From IMG/VR virus record IMGVR_UViG_3300038701_001323, positions 1 through 26,362 of that record: DNA of 26,362 nucleotides. One strand, 5' to 3'. Under the pieces are notes generated by a model that worked only from the letters and a program-made list of their open reading frames with translations, made no database searches and was not told the origin of the DNA. Positions 6,936 to 14,112 of this stretch are shown here, in pieces. The translations under genes and the position numbers were made by a program. How positions within the stretch are numbered: the first letter of the stretch is position 1; every line of letters starts with the position of its first letter. This stretch comes from a virus.

Positions 6936-7230
6936 TACTTAGATCTCTTGTAAGTGACTACCCGACATCCGACATCTAAGGAGACATCTAAGGAGATGGA
7001 ACTCCCGATGCCATCGAGGATGCCATGACTTGAACTTGTATATCTTAAACCCCCAACACATATATGTAGGGGTTAGAGAAAAAAGAGATATAAGGGGCCC
7101 ACAGCTCTGGGCCACAGGAAAAAAAAGTGCGCGGCGGTGCATGACTTACAAGTTTGAAATGCGATTTCCTCGATGACAACAGGACTTCTATTGCCTTAGA
7201 TGTCTCCTTTAATCTTTTGAGATCCAAGTA
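6936..7230. repeat. Large imperfect inverted repeat before the terminase genes
   Basis: Complementary arm pairs are 6978-6993 with 7194-7209 (16 of 16), 7012-7020 with 7167-7175 (9 of 9) and 7033-7040 with 7147-7154 (8 of 8). All three are symmetric about the same point (near 7093.5), so the arms are collinear without gaps; over 6978-7040 I count about 46 of 63 matching positions. An outer pair, 6936-6947 with 7219-7230, matches 11 of 12 but is offset by 21 bases, explained by a tandem GACATCTAAGGA duplication at 6971-6994. Inside lie a GGCCCA/TGGGCC hairpin (7096-7113) and the palindrome ACATATATGT (7058-7067). Confidence 0.8.
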
Positions 7231-7295
7231 GCGACGCACGTCAAACGGCGTTCGCCCCGCTACCATCGGCATCTCAGATCCAAGCAAGATCCAAG
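7220..7295 (+). repeat. AGATCCAAG direct repeats upstream of small terminase
   Basis: AGATCCAAG occurs at 7220-7228, 7276-7284 and 7287-7295; an inverted one-mismatch copy (CTTAGATCT) is at 6938-6946. The cluster ends 12 bases before the small-terminase start and could be a binding site for that protein or a regulator. Inference from position only. Confidence 0.6.
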
Positions 7296-7307
7296 TTCAG
7301 GAGTAAA

Positions 7308-7901
7308 ATGACCACCAACGATCCCAAGAAAAACGACCCCGATGGGAAGAACCAACCCATCGTCCCCGAGCCCGTCCACGAGATCAAGCCGCTCGGAGGC
7401 GGCAGGCTCAGCAAGACCGGAGGCCGCAGTGGCCGCCTCGATCCGGCCACGAAGAACGCGATCCTGTCCCACATCCGCAAGGTCGGATACCACCTCCCCT
7501 CGCTGGCAGCGATCGCTGGGGTGAAGCCCGGCTGGCTCGGCGTCCTGCTGAAGCGGGACGAGGAGTTCGACCTGGAGATCCAGCAGGCTCGGGCCGTCTT
7601 CCTGTCCAAGCTGGAGGCGGAAGCCTTCCGTCGGGCAGTCGAGGGCTGGGACGTGCCGATCACCATTGCTGGGCAGGCCGACGTCGTCCGAAAGTTCTCC
7701 GACCAGCTCCTGCTCCACATGCTCAAGAAGTCCGCGCCCGACAAGCACGGTGACAAGGTGGAAATCAACCAGCACACGACGGTCGACACGGCCGAGCGCG
7801 TCGGGCAGCGCTTCGACATGAACCGACTGGACCCGAGCGAGCGCGCAACTTTGCGCAAGCTACTGAGTAAAGCGAAGATGGAAGACGAGCCTGAGATGTA
7901 A
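7308..7901 (+). CDS. terS: Terminase small subunit (putative)
   Basis: This 197-residue protein directly precedes the large terminase. A disordered polar N-terminus (residues 1-45) is followed by a helix-turn-helix-like segment (LPSLAAIAGVKPGWLGVLLKRDEEF, roughly 65-90), a long helical region (EIQQARAVFLSKLEAEAFRRAV) and a charged C-terminus. This matches the DNA-recognition plus oligomerisation layout of phage small terminases, which bind the packaging site and load the large subunit. ATG 7308 has AGGAG 5 bases upstream. The AGATCCAAG repeats and large inverted repeat just upstream are candidate recognition sites. Identification relies on position and HTH layout more than on a diagnostic motif. 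Confidence 0.75.
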   Translation: MTTNDPKKNDPDGKNQPIVPEPVHEIKPLGGGRLSKTGGRSGRLDPATKNAILSHIRKVGYHLPSLAAIAGVKPGWLGVLLKRDEEFDLEIQQARAVFLSKLEAEAFRRAVEGWDVPITIAGQADVVRKFSDQLLLHMLKKSAPDKHGDKVEINQHTTVDTAERVGQRFDMNRLDPSERATLRKLLSKAKMEDEPEM

Positions 7902-7965
7902 CAATCCAGAACTTTTTCATTTTCCACGGAACCTCACCCCTCGCACGCGCGTAGGAGCGTGTGCG
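7895..7965 (+). promoter_or_regulatory. Conserved late leader, copy 1, with RBS-loop hairpin at terL
   Basis: GATGTAACAATC (7895-7906), then a T run (7914-7918), GGAACCTCACC (7928-7938) and GCGTAGGAG (7949-7957) match the 16163-16224 copy with the first two blocks at identical offset (33). CGCACGCG (7942-7949) pairs with CGTGTGCG (7958-7965, one G-U), leaving the Shine-Dalgarno AGGAG in the loop and the stem abutting ATG 7966. This could limit terminase translation. TGTAACAAT could alternatively act as an extended -10 promoter element. Confidence 0.65.
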
Positions 7966-10524
7966 ATGCACGACTTCGACGACCTAGACCTGAACATGAG
8001 CGACGAGCAGCTTGAAGCTCTCGATCTCGACGGGCTGAGCTATGACCTCAGTCTCAAGGAGTTCGTGCGTCGGGCGTGGCAGGAGCTGGAGCCAGGGACG
8101 CCGATGGTCGATGGCTGGGTGCTGGACGCCGTGTGCTGCCACCTGGAGGCGGTGACAAGGGGCGAAATCGACCGCCTCATCATCAACATCCCGCCGGGCT
8201 GCTCCAAAGCGGCACGGCTAGATGAGCCCGTCATGACCCCTCTGGGCTGGAAGGCCCACGGCGACATCGTCCCGGGAGATCTGGTCTACGGCGCCGATGG
8301 CAGCCTGAAGATGGTGAAGGGCGTCACCCCCCGATTCGTGGTCCCAGAGTGGCGTGTGACGTTCGACGATGGGACGTCCGTTGTCACATCCGAGGCGCAC
8401 GAGTGGACCGTGGAGCGCGATCACAACGCCACCCCCCGCAACCGGGTGACACAGGTGGTCGAGACCAAGGATCTCCTCATCAAGGATGGGAACCAGCGTC
8501 CGGACGCGATCAAGCTCGCCGGACCCGTGGAGCTGCCAGAGCAGCACGGGCAGCTCGTCGACCCCTACCTGCTTGGTGCGTGGCTCGGTGACGGGAACAA
8601 GACCGACGCGATGGTGACTTCTCATCGGGACGACGCCTACGTTCTGGCCACGGAGCATGGCGCGGAGACGTCCCGCACCGACGGGAACGCCGTCAGGCTG
8701 CGCATCCCTGGGCTACGTGTCAGGCTCCGCGTCATGGGCCTGATTGGGAACAAGCACATTCCTGACGCCTACCTGTATGGCTCGATCCGTCAGCGCTGGG
8801 AGCTGCTCCGCGGTCTCATGGACACGGACGGGAGTGCGGACAAGTCCGGGCGCTGCATGTTCGCGCAGTCCAACCTTCAGCTCGCTGAGAACGTTCATGA
8901 GCTGATCTCCTCGCTTGGGCTGAAGGCCAAGCTGAGTCACCACATCTCCAGGCTCAACGGCAAGTCGTTCGATTCATGGCGCGTGACGTTCACCCCGCGG
9001 GCTGGAGACGTAGTGTTCAAGCTTCGCAGGAAGCAGGAGAGGCTTGAGGCGCGCAAGAAGGACAACCCCAGGACACGGCACCGCTATGTGGTGAAGGTCG
9101 AGAAGCTCAAGACCGAAGCGATCATGTCATGCCTTCAGGTGGAGGGCGAGCACTACCTCATCGGAAAGAGCTTCGTGCCCACCCACAATAGTATGATCTC
9201 GAACGTGTTCTGGCCCGCATGGGAGTGGCGCGAGCGCCCGTGGCTGCGCTACATCAGCGCGAGCTACGGCCAGGACCTCGCAGTGCGCGACCTCGTGCGC
9301 TGCCGCGACCTCGTGCAGTCCGACTGGTATCAGCAGCGTTGGCCGATCCAGTTCAAGGGGGATCAAAACCTCAAGACGGCGTATGTGAACATGAGCACCG
9401 GCTTCAGGTTCGCGTCGAGCGTCGGAGGATCGCTCACGGGCTGGCGCGGTGACAGGATCATCCTGGATGACCCGCACAGCGTCAAGACGGCTGAGAGCGA
9501 GGCACACAGGCTAGAATCGCTCCGCTGGGTGACTGAGACGGTGCCGACCCGTCTGAACGAGTCGAAGCTGGTCCCCTCAGCCATCGTCTGCATCATGCAG
9601 AGGCTGCACCACGAGGACGTGTCCGGCCTGCTGTCCGACACGGGCGGCTGGGAGCACCTGATCCTGCCGATGGAGTGGGAGGGCGAGAATCGCTCGAAGA
9701 CGTGCGTCCACTGGACGTCTCCAATCCTGGGCATTCACGAGCCCGAGCCGTTTCAGGACCCGCGGGGCTATAGCCCGTCGCGCATTCCGGACGTCGAGGG
9801 GCAGACCCGCGAGGACGTCGAGGAGCTGCTGTGGCCCGAGCGCTTCAGCCGAGAGTCGGTGGAGCAGCTCAAGACGTCGTTCAGGCAGATGGGCGACGAC
9901 TACGCGGTAGCCGGTCAGCTCCAGCAGAGGCCCGCGCCTCGCGGCGGTGGCATCTTCGACATCGAGTCGATCAACTACATCGACCTGGATCAGGTCCCCG
10001 AGGGGCACGACGAGTGCCGCGGCTGGGACTTCGCCGCTACCTCGCGCAAGAAGAACAAGCGCGCCGCCTACACCGCGGGCGCCCACCTACGCCTCGTCGA
10101 CGGGAAGCTCTACGTCATCGACGTGGTGCGCGAGCAGCTAGACCCGAGCGAGGTCGAGCAGCTCCTGGTCGAAACAGCATTCAGGGACGGCCGCAACGTC
10201 CCAATCAGTATCCCGCAGGACCCTGGGCAGGCTGGCAAGCACCAAGTGCGCTACTTCGCTGGACAGCTCCAGGGCTACAACATGCACTTCTCACCTGAGT
10301 CGGGCGACAAGGAAGCCCGCGCGAACCCGTTCGCCACTCAGGTCCGGGCAGGCAACGTCTACTTCGTCAAGGCGGAGTGGAACAAGGACCTCATCGTCGA
10401 GATGAGCCACTTCCCCAAAGGGGTCTACAAGGACCAGTGCGACGCGCTCTCCCGGGCCTACTCCTACATCGTGACGATGTGCGAGCCCGAGATCGACGTG
10501 GTCGGAGGAATCGAGATCTCATGA
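7966..10524 (+). CDS. terL: Terminase large subunit, intein-containing precursor (852 aa)
   Basis: The ATPase-nuclease motor that cuts and packages DNA. Host protein residues 1-81 and 409-852 would splice to 525 aa, normal for the family. Walker A is PPGCSK (76-81) joined after splicing to Ser409. Walker B is RIILDDPH (497-504, Asp501-Asp502). RNase H-like nuclease acidic residues are probably Asp688 in GWDFAAT, Asp752 in IPQDPG and Asp826 in KDQCDAL. Residues 82-408 are an intein (separate entry). Because it interrupts Walker A, the precursor cannot be an active ATPase until spliced. The start has AGGAG in the loop of a hairpin. The stop overlaps the portal ATG (ATGA). Confidence 0.95.
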   Translation: MHDFDDLDLNMSDEQLEALDLDGLSYDLSLKEFVRRAWQELEPGTPMVDGWVLDAVCCHLEAVTRGEIDRLIINIPPGCSKAARLDEPVMTPLGWKAHGDIVPGDLVYGADGSLKMVKGVTPRFVVPEWRVTFDDGTSVVTSEAHEWTVERDHNATPRNRVTQVVETKDLLIKDGNQRPDAIKLAGPVELPEQHGQLVDPYLLGAWLGDGNKTDAMVTSHRDDAYVLATEHGAETSRTDGNAVRLRIPGLRVRLRVMGLIGNKHIPDAYLYGSIRQRWELLRGLMDTDGSADKSGRCMFAQSNLQLAENVHELISSLGLKAKLSHHISRLNGKSFDSWRVTFTPRAGDVVFKLRRKQERLEARKKDNPRTRHRYVVKVEKLKTEAIMSCLQVEGEHYLIGKSFVPTHNSMISNVFWPAWEWRERPWLRYISASYGQDLAVRDLVRCRDLVQSDWYQQRWPIQFKGDQNLKTAYVNMSTGFRFASSVGGSLTGWRGDRIILDDPHSVKTAESEAHRLESLRWVTETVPTRLNESKLVPSAIVCIMQRLHHEDVSGLLSDTGGWEHLILPMEWEGENRSKTCVHWTSPILGIHEPEPFQDPRGYSPSRIPDVEGQTREDVEELLWPERFSRESVEQLKTSFRQMGDDYAVAGQLQQRPAPRGGGIFDIESINYIDLDQVPEGHDECRGWDFAATSRKKNKRAAYTAGAHLRLVDGKLYVIDVVREQLDPSEVEQLLVETAFRDGRNVPISIPQDPGQAGKHQVRYFAGQLQGYNMHFSPESGDKEARANPFATQVRAGNVYFVKAEWNKDLIVEMSHFPKGVYKDQCDALSRAYSYIVTMCEPEIDVVGGIEIS
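8209..9189 (+). mobile_element. Class 3-type intein with LAGLIDADG endonuclease (327 aa) in terL
   Basis: The insert spans precursor residues 82-408, between Lys81 and Ser409. Intein numbering: position 1 is Ala, not Cys or Ser. Block A is the VMTPLGW region. Block B is SEAHEW with His64 and Trp66. Block F is SCLQVEGEHY with Cys308 where other inteins usually have Asp. Block G ends PTHN with Thr325, His326 and Asn327, and the +1 residue is Ser. Trp-Cys-Thr at these positions plus a non-nucleophilic first residue is the known signature of class 3 inteins, in which the block F Cys starts splicing. LAGLIDADG motifs lie at 121-129 (LLGAWLGDG) and 199-208 (LLRGLMDTDG), both with the acidic residue, so the homing endonuclease looks intact. 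The element carries no separate start codon. Confidence 0.9.
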
Positions 10525-11987
10525 GAGACCCAGTGAACAAGCCGAAGCTGCCCCTCAAGAAGGCGGTCCTTGGTAGCGAAGACGATCCTCTCCTCCGAGT
10601 GGAACGCGGCAGCGACGATCCGTTCACGGCGCTCGGCGATCCTGGCACGGCCATATGGGGCGGATGGATCGTCGAGCAGGAGAAGGACGCTGACCTGACC
10701 GGAACCGAGAAATACCGGACATTCGACAACATCGTTGCCAACGTGTCTATCGTCGCAGCGGGCGCCCGACTGTTTCTGAACCTCATCTCGAAGGCGAGCT
10801 GGACCGTGCTCCCCGCCGAGGAGACGCCCGAGGCGCAGCGCATCGCCGACGCGGTGCAGAAGGTCATGGACGAATGCGAGACCTCATGGACGAGCATCGT
10901 GCGCCAAGCGGCGACCTACCGGCTCTACGGCTTCTCCATCATGGAGTGGACGGCCAAGCTTCTCGACGACGGAACGATCGGATTCGACAACATCGACAAC
11001 CGGCCGCAGGTCACGATCGAGCGCTGGGACAGGGACAGGAACGGCAAGATCGTCGGCGTCGTTCAACGATCGCCGCAGACCTTCGAGGAGATCTACCTCC
11101 CGCGCCAGAAGATCCTCTACCTCGTCGACGACTCGCTCAACGATTCGCCCGAGGGGCTCGGCCTCTTCCGCCACCTCGTGAAGGACGCGCACAAGCTGCG
11201 CCGCTACGAGCTGCTGGAGGGCTGGGGCTACGAGCGCGATCTCCGCGGCGTGCCGGTCGGCCGGGCGCCGCTGGCGGAGATCAAGAAGAAGCTCAAGAAC
11301 GGCGACATGACGGAGACGCAGGCGGACGCCCAACTGGAGCCGCTGAAGAACTTCGTGAGCAAGGCCCTGAAGGGCATCTCGACGGGCATTCTGCTCGACT
11401 CGCAGACCTACCGCGCCGCGGGAGAGACGAAGCAGCCGACGCCCGAGCGCGTCTGGGACATCCAGCTCCTCTCCGGGCAGTCCGTCGGCCTGACCGACAT
11501 GGCGAAGGCCATCGACCGACTGACCCGCAACCTCGCCCGCGCGCTTGGCGTGGAGCAGATCCTGCTCGGCGAGAACCGCATCGGCAGCCACGCGCTGGCC
11601 AAGGACAAGACGCAGACGCTCGGCATGATAATCGACTCGACCCTGGGCGAGATGGGCGAGACGTTCGAGAAGGACATCCTGCGCCCCCTCTTCGAGCTGA
11701 ACGGCTGGAGCGAGGACCTCAAGCCCACGTTCAAGATCGAGCAGGTGCAGTATCGCGACCTGGACAGCATCGGCGAGTTCATCAAGTCGATCTCGCAGGC
11801 AGGCGCCCCGCTCATGCCGACCGACCCGGCGATTCCGAAGCTCTACGAGCTGCTCGGGCTCCCGGCGCCGGACCCGGAGGAGGCCATGCAGCTCCTCACG
11901 CAGATGAACCAGCCCATGCCGGGCGAAGAGCCGGAAGAGCCGTCGGAGGACGAAGACTCCGATGACATGGACGGAGAGGACGCATAG
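10521..11987 (+). CDS. Portal protein (DUF935/Mu gp29-like)
   Basis: A 488-residue protein immediately after terL, overlapping it by 4 bases (ATGA), with GGAGGA at 10503-10508. The order ASWTVLP, then YGFSIMEW, IGFDNIDNRPQ and DSPEGLGLFRHLV is typical of portals in the DUF935-like group, including the aromatic patch and the basic crown helix near LRRYELLEGWGYERD. The portal is the dodecameric ring at the capsid vertex through which DNA enters and to which connectors attach. The C-terminal 30 residues are Pro/Glu/Asp-rich (EEPEEPSEDEDSDDMDG) and probably disordered. The frame is open upstream of 10521, inside terL, but the overlap and context favour this ATG. Confidence 0.88.
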   Translation: MRDPVNKPKLPLKKAVLGSEDDPLLRVERGSDDPFTALGDPGTAIWGGWIVEQEKDADLTGTEKYRTFDNIVANVSIVAAGARLFLNLISKASWTVLPAEETPEAQRIADAVQKVMDECETSWTSIVRQAATYRLYGFSIMEWTAKLLDDGTIGFDNIDNRPQVTIERWDRDRNGKIVGVVQRSPQTFEEIYLPRQKILYLVDDSLNDSPEGLGLFRHLVKDAHKLRRYELLEGWGYERDLRGVPVGRAPLAEIKKKLKNGDMTETQADAQLEPLKNFVSKALKGISTGILLDSQTYRAAGETKQPTPERVWDIQLLSGQSVGLTDMAKAIDRLTRNLARALGVEQILLGENRIGSHALAKDKTQTLGMIIDSTLGEMGETFEKDILRPLFELNGWSEDLKPTFKIEQVQYRDLDSIGEFIKSISQAGAPLMPTDPAIPKLYELLGLPAPDPEEAMQLLTQMNQPMPGEEPEEPSEDEDSDDMDGEDA

Positions 11988-11989
11988 AC

Positions 11990-12589
11990 ATGGGCACCGT
12001 ATCAACCGTCACGATCAGCGCCGTCGACTTCAGCGTCTACGCACTCACCGCGAACGCGAACACGGACGCGACGAACTACTTCGTCGGCTCGCTCAGCTCA
12101 AGCGCGACTGCTTGGGCCGCGGCGTCGACCGACAACCAGAACAAGGCACTCGTGCAGGCGACCCGCTGGCTGGATGCAGCCGTGAACTGGTCCGGCACGA
12201 AGACCTCCGATTCTCAGCCCCTCGACTGGCCCCGCGATGGCGCGGCTTGCGGCGATACGGCAGTCACAGATGGGACGACGCCGGACGCAATCGCTCACGC
12301 GACTTTCGAGGTGGCTGGCCTTCTGCTCCAGGACGCGGACGCCGACGCCTCATCCGGCGAGGGCTCGAACATCAAGCGCGCCAAGGCGGGCAGCGCCGAG
12401 GTCGAGTTCTTCAGCTCAACGCTGGGCGAGTCCGAGGACACCGCATTCCCTCCGCTGATCCACCGCATCATCAAGTGCTACCTCGACGGCAGCAGCTACA
12501 ACATCGAGGGCGGGAACAGCTACGGCACGACCGACACCACGGACTTCTGCGAGGACGACTTCCGTCGCTCGCAAGGGTTCGGCTACTAG
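11990..12589 (+). CDS. Head-tail connector/adaptor (DnaT-like fold family)
   Basis: A 199-residue protein two bases after the portal stop. The pattern YALTANANTDATNYF, then LVQATRWLDAAVNWSGTKT and QPLDWPRDG, is that of the phage adaptor group labelled DnaT-like or gp6-like, helical proteins that dock under the portal to complete the connector. Usual length for this group is 150-200 aa, in agreement. No separate Shine-Dalgarno is obvious apart from purines at the portal 3' end (GGAGAGGACGC), so translation is probably coupled. The designation is by sequence pattern and position; the exact ring layer is not determined. Confidence 0.65.
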   Translation: MGTVSTVTISAVDFSVYALTANANTDATNYFVGSLSSSATAWAAASTDNQNKALVQATRWLDAAVNWSGTKTSDSQPLDWPRDGAACGDTAVTDGTTPDAIAHATFEVAGLLLQDADADASSGEGSNIKRAKAGSAEVEFFSSTLGESEDTAFPPLIHRIIKCYLDGSSYNIEGGNSYGTTDTTDFCEDDFRRSQGFGY

Positions 12590-12599
12590 GAGACCACCT

Positions 12600-12860
12600 A
12601 TGCTCATCTTCACTCTCTACACCGAAGACGGGGAGGACCACTACAAGGTTCAGGCCGTCGTGCAGCCCGAGAAGGGCGAGACCGAGCTGGTCGACGTGAC
12701 CAGCGAGTACTCCGTGCTGCCGATGCAGATCACGGACCAGGACAGCGGCGACGTGCTCCAGGGATTCTTCTTCGGGCACGACCACGACGTGGACTCCGAG
12801 GAGCCCAAGAAGGAGCTGGAGAAGCTCCCGGCCGCAGACGACGTCAACTGGGAGGACTGA
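12600..12860 (+). CDS. Small acidic protein in head operon, unknown (86 aa)
   Basis: An 86-residue, strongly acidic protein starting MLIFTLYTEDGEDHYKVQ. The N-terminal two thirds look beta-rich and the C-terminus is charged (EEPKKELEKLPAADD). AGGAG lies 8 bases upstream of ATG 12600. It sits between adaptor-type and head-closure genes, so it may be a minor head component or assembly factor. No family recognised. Confidence 0.7.
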   Translation: MLIFTLYTEDGEDHYKVQAVVQPEKGETELVDVTSEYSVLPMQITDQDSGDVLQGFFFGHDHDVDSEEPKKELEKLPAADDVNWED

Positions 12861-12863
12861 TCC

Positions 12864-13244
12864 ATGGGCAAGGACACCAACCCGCCGACTGACCGCTTCA
12901 GCGGGGCATCCGGAGTGATGCTCGTCGACTTCCAGATGTCGACAGTAGAGTTCAGCCTGTTCAGCTCCACGCTGTGCGGCAACACGACGAAGCACGGGAA
13001 CGCTACCCTCGTGTCGTGGGACATCGGGCCGTCGAAGGTCCTTGTCACCCTGGCATACCCGTGCGGATCTCTGTGGGCAAAGGAGCAGTCGGATATGACC
13101 TGTGGCGGCGACGACGACACTGCGATCACCCTGTTCGTCAAAGCGTCCCGCGCATCCGATGGACTCACTCGGATCTGGCCGAGCCGAGTTCGGTTCCGCG
13201 AGTATGCCCTGACGGAGGACATCGGGACATCGGTGACAGTCTAA
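12864..13244 (+). CDS. Hypothetical protein in head operon (126 aa)
   Basis: A 126-residue protein starting MGKDTNPPTDRFSGASGVML, with mixed beta character and several Cys (Cys48, Cys77 and Cys90 approximately). GGGAGGA lies about 8 bases before ATG 12864, only 3 bases after the preceding stop. Its own TAA overlaps the ATG of the GIY-YIG gene by one base. I do not recognise it. Being adjacent to a homing endonuclease gene, it may mark the junction of that gene's insertion. Confidence 0.65.
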   Translation: MGKDTNPPTDRFSGASGVMLVDFQMSTVEFSLFSSTLCGNTTKHGNATLVSWDIGPSKVLVTLAYPCGSLWAKEQSDMTCGGDDDTAITLFVKASRASDGLTRIWPSRVRFREYALTEDIGTSVTV

Positions 13245-13732
13245 TGGGCAAGGCCAGCCTCTACATCCTGGAGTTCTCTGACGGCAAGATCTACGTCGGC
13301 ATCACGACGCAGCGTCTTACCCAAAGGATCGCCAACCACCGATATGCGGCGTCCCATGGCGGCAAATCTCTCGTGAACCGGGCGTGGAGATCCCTAGGTG
13401 AGCCGCGCATCGTGGAGGTGGCCGAGGGCGACCTGGAGCAGATCAAGGACCTTGAGCGCGGGCTCACCCTTCACCTGAACTCCGTTGCCCCAGCGGGGTA
13501 CAACCGCAGAGTCGGCGGCAGCCACAACGGGGCTCACTCCGCCGAGACCAAGCAGCACCTGAGTTCGAAGCTCAAGGGGAGAAAGCTGGGCCCAGTATCC
13601 GAAGAGACCCGTCGGCGTATGAGCGAGGCTGCCAGACGTCGGAATGCGCGGATGACCGAAGAAGAGAGGGTCAGGCGCGCTGAACTCGGAAGGAAGAACG
13701 CAATGAAGCGGTGGGGGACACATGGGGCGTAA
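13244..13732 (+). CDS. Free-standing GIY-YIG homing endonuclease
   Basis: A 162-residue protein with an N-terminal GIY-YIG nuclease: LYILEF (residues 6-11) and KIYVGIT (15-21) are the two strand motifs, RLTQRI carries the conserved Arg, and the helix IKDLERGLTLHL holds the metal-binding Glu. Next comes AGYNRRVGGSHNGAHSAETKQHLS and then basic repeats with SEETRRRMSEAARRR, typical of NUMOD3-type DNA-binding modules in phage homing endonucleases. Such genes copy themselves by cutting intronless or insert-free alleles. The start overlaps the previous stop (TAATG), and the 3' end overlaps the head-closure gene by 11 bases, whose ribosome-binding site lies in this gene. No intron boundary was recognised. 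Confidence 0.85.
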   Translation: MGKASLYILEFSDGKIYVGITTQRLTQRIANHRYAASHGGKSLVNRAWRSLGEPRIVEVAEGDLEQIKDLERGLTLHLNSVAPAGYNRRVGGSHNGAHSAETKQHLSSKLKGRKLGPVSEETRRRMSEAARRRNARMTEEERVRRAELGRKNAMKRWGTHGA

Positions 13733-14099
13733 TCTTTTCGGCGCCAACATCTCGAAGATCATAAAGGACGTCCTCGGACCCTCGGTGCTGGACGCGGTTC
13801 TGACCAAGGTCTCGAACACAGGCGTCAACCCGGCGGACCCGACCGGCGCCCCAGTCACGTCGTCGACCGACTACGCATGTCGCGGCTTCATCGACAGCCA
13901 GGATCGGCGCGCATTCAACGGAACACTGATCCAGGACGGAACGCGAGTCGTCGTGCTCCTGGGCGACACCATCTCTGGCGGTAGCGTCTCACCGACGACC
14001 GCCGACACCATCACGATCGAGGGCACGGAGTTCTCGATCGTAGCGATAGACCGAGATCCCGACGCCGCCACGTACCAATGCGTCGTCAGACCGCTCTGA
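13722..14099 (+). CDS. Head closure / head-tail joining protein (putative)
   Basis: A 125-residue protein starting MGRNLFGANISKIIKDVLG. The second half is a beta-barrel-like sequence (GTLIQDGTRVVVLLGDTISGGSVSP, then EFSIVAIDRDPDAATYQCVVRPL) matching the size and strand pattern of phage head-closure proteins that seal the connector after packaging. It overlaps the GIY-YIG gene by 11 bases; GGGGGAC before ATG 13722 supplies the ribosome-binding site. The assignment follows the pattern and gene order and is moderately secure. Confidence 0.65.
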   Translation: MGRNLFGANISKIIKDVLGPSVLDAVLTKVSNTGVNPADPTGAPVTSSTDYACRGFIDSQDRRAFNGTLIQDGTRVVVLLGDTISGGSVSPTTADTITIEGTEFSIVAIDRDPDAATYQCVVRPL

Positions 14100-14112
14100 T
14101 AGGAGGAGCACC

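Noticed and set aside
7045-7287. 80-codon minus-strand frame with a protein-like segment (LKETSKAIEVLLSSRKS)
   Set aside because: It lies across the inverted repeat, opposes all other genes and lacks a clear Shine-Dalgarno. Possibly a remnant, but not supportable as a gene.
8209-9189. Group I or II intron in terL instead of an intein
   Set aside because: The insert is fully in frame, has intein splicing blocks at both ends and LAGLIDADG motifs in frame with terL, so protein splicing is the simpler reading.
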